Below are positions 11,373 through 11,432 of a DNA stretch of 11,432 bases, piece after piece. The DNA lies in assembly GCA_030705695.1 (NCBI GenBank), contig JAUZPX010000059.1:1-11432 (forward strand), given 5' to 3'. Origin of the DNA: Bacillota bacterium (GTDB lineage Bacteria > Bacillota > Clostridia > Oscillospirales > Acutalibacteraceae). A program made the position numbers and the translations under genes. Within the stretch, counting starts at the first letter, position 1. Each line of letters starts with the position of its first letter. Below the pieces are notes generated by a model. That model ran no database searches. It worked only from the letters and a program-made list of their open reading frames with translations, and had not been told where the DNA came from.

Positions 11373-11432
11373 TTTATTTTCCCCCAATTTTCTTATTTAA
11401 TATTTTTATTTTATTAAAATTAATAACAAGCA

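Noticed and set aside
1..11432. A complete new defence or biosynthetic system
   Set aside because: No set of adjacent genes here combines the nucleases, ATPases, synthases or transport partners that would suggest one; the unusual items are separate and are reported individually.

Overview
The window is AT-rich DNA that looks like a chromosomal piece from a gut-type clostridial Firmicute, probably in the Ruminococcaceae/Oscillospiraceae. The evidence is a type I dockerin on a secreted multi-domain protein, a DUF6512-like membrane protein, a high-molecular-weight rubredoxin typical of anaerobes, a TnpV/ribbon-helix-helix mobile remnant of the kind common in gut clostridia, GGAGG/GGTGA ribosome binding sites and frequent TTG starts. 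The species assignment is inference.

Layout. (1) Positions 1-1480: the 3' part of a MacB/FtsX-type ABC permease on + that runs off the left edge, followed by a hairpin terminator. (2) Positions 1528-3123: two minus-strand genes, a tocopherol-cyclase-like (lipocalin-like) protein and a DUF6512-like membrane protein. (3) Positions 3205-4322: a degraded accessory island beside tRNA-Leu(UAG), bounded by two identical 21-bp direct repeats, one of which covers the tRNA 3' end. On the minus strand it holds a 58-aa RHH (CopG/Arc-like) protein under a promoter covered by a 15-bp-arm palindrome, a 98-aa element-type protein, and a TnpV remnant that overlaps it by ATGA and has a stop at codon 9. (4) Positions 4415-6122: the tRNA promoter, then divergently a tandem pair of YdcF/SanA-like membrane proteins in one operon. 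(5) Positions 6196-8624: a single-gene unit for a secreted protein with three tandem units (a CBM26-like putative carbohydrate-binding module plus an InlB/Flg_new repeat) and a C-terminal dockerin. (6) Positions 8730-9480: a promoter followed immediately by a very strong hairpin with a T-run (possible small RNA or attenuator), then a CarD-family RNA-polymerase-binding regulator that ends inside a terminator shared with the convergent gene. (7) Positions 9485-11372 on minus: folD, a flavin reductase-rubredoxin fusion (Hrb type) and a 65-aa unknown protein.

Most of the window is ordinary chromosome. The unusual parts are the tRNA-flanking remnant with its self-contained promoter/operator, the dockerin protein made only of repeated binding modules with no visible catalytic domain, the hairpin RNA ahead of the CarD gene, and the YdcF pair in which each copy has lost a different family motif. 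Several starts here are best placed at TTG or at an internal ATG because the Shine-Dalgarno sequence falls inside the longest open frame; these are explained gene by gene.
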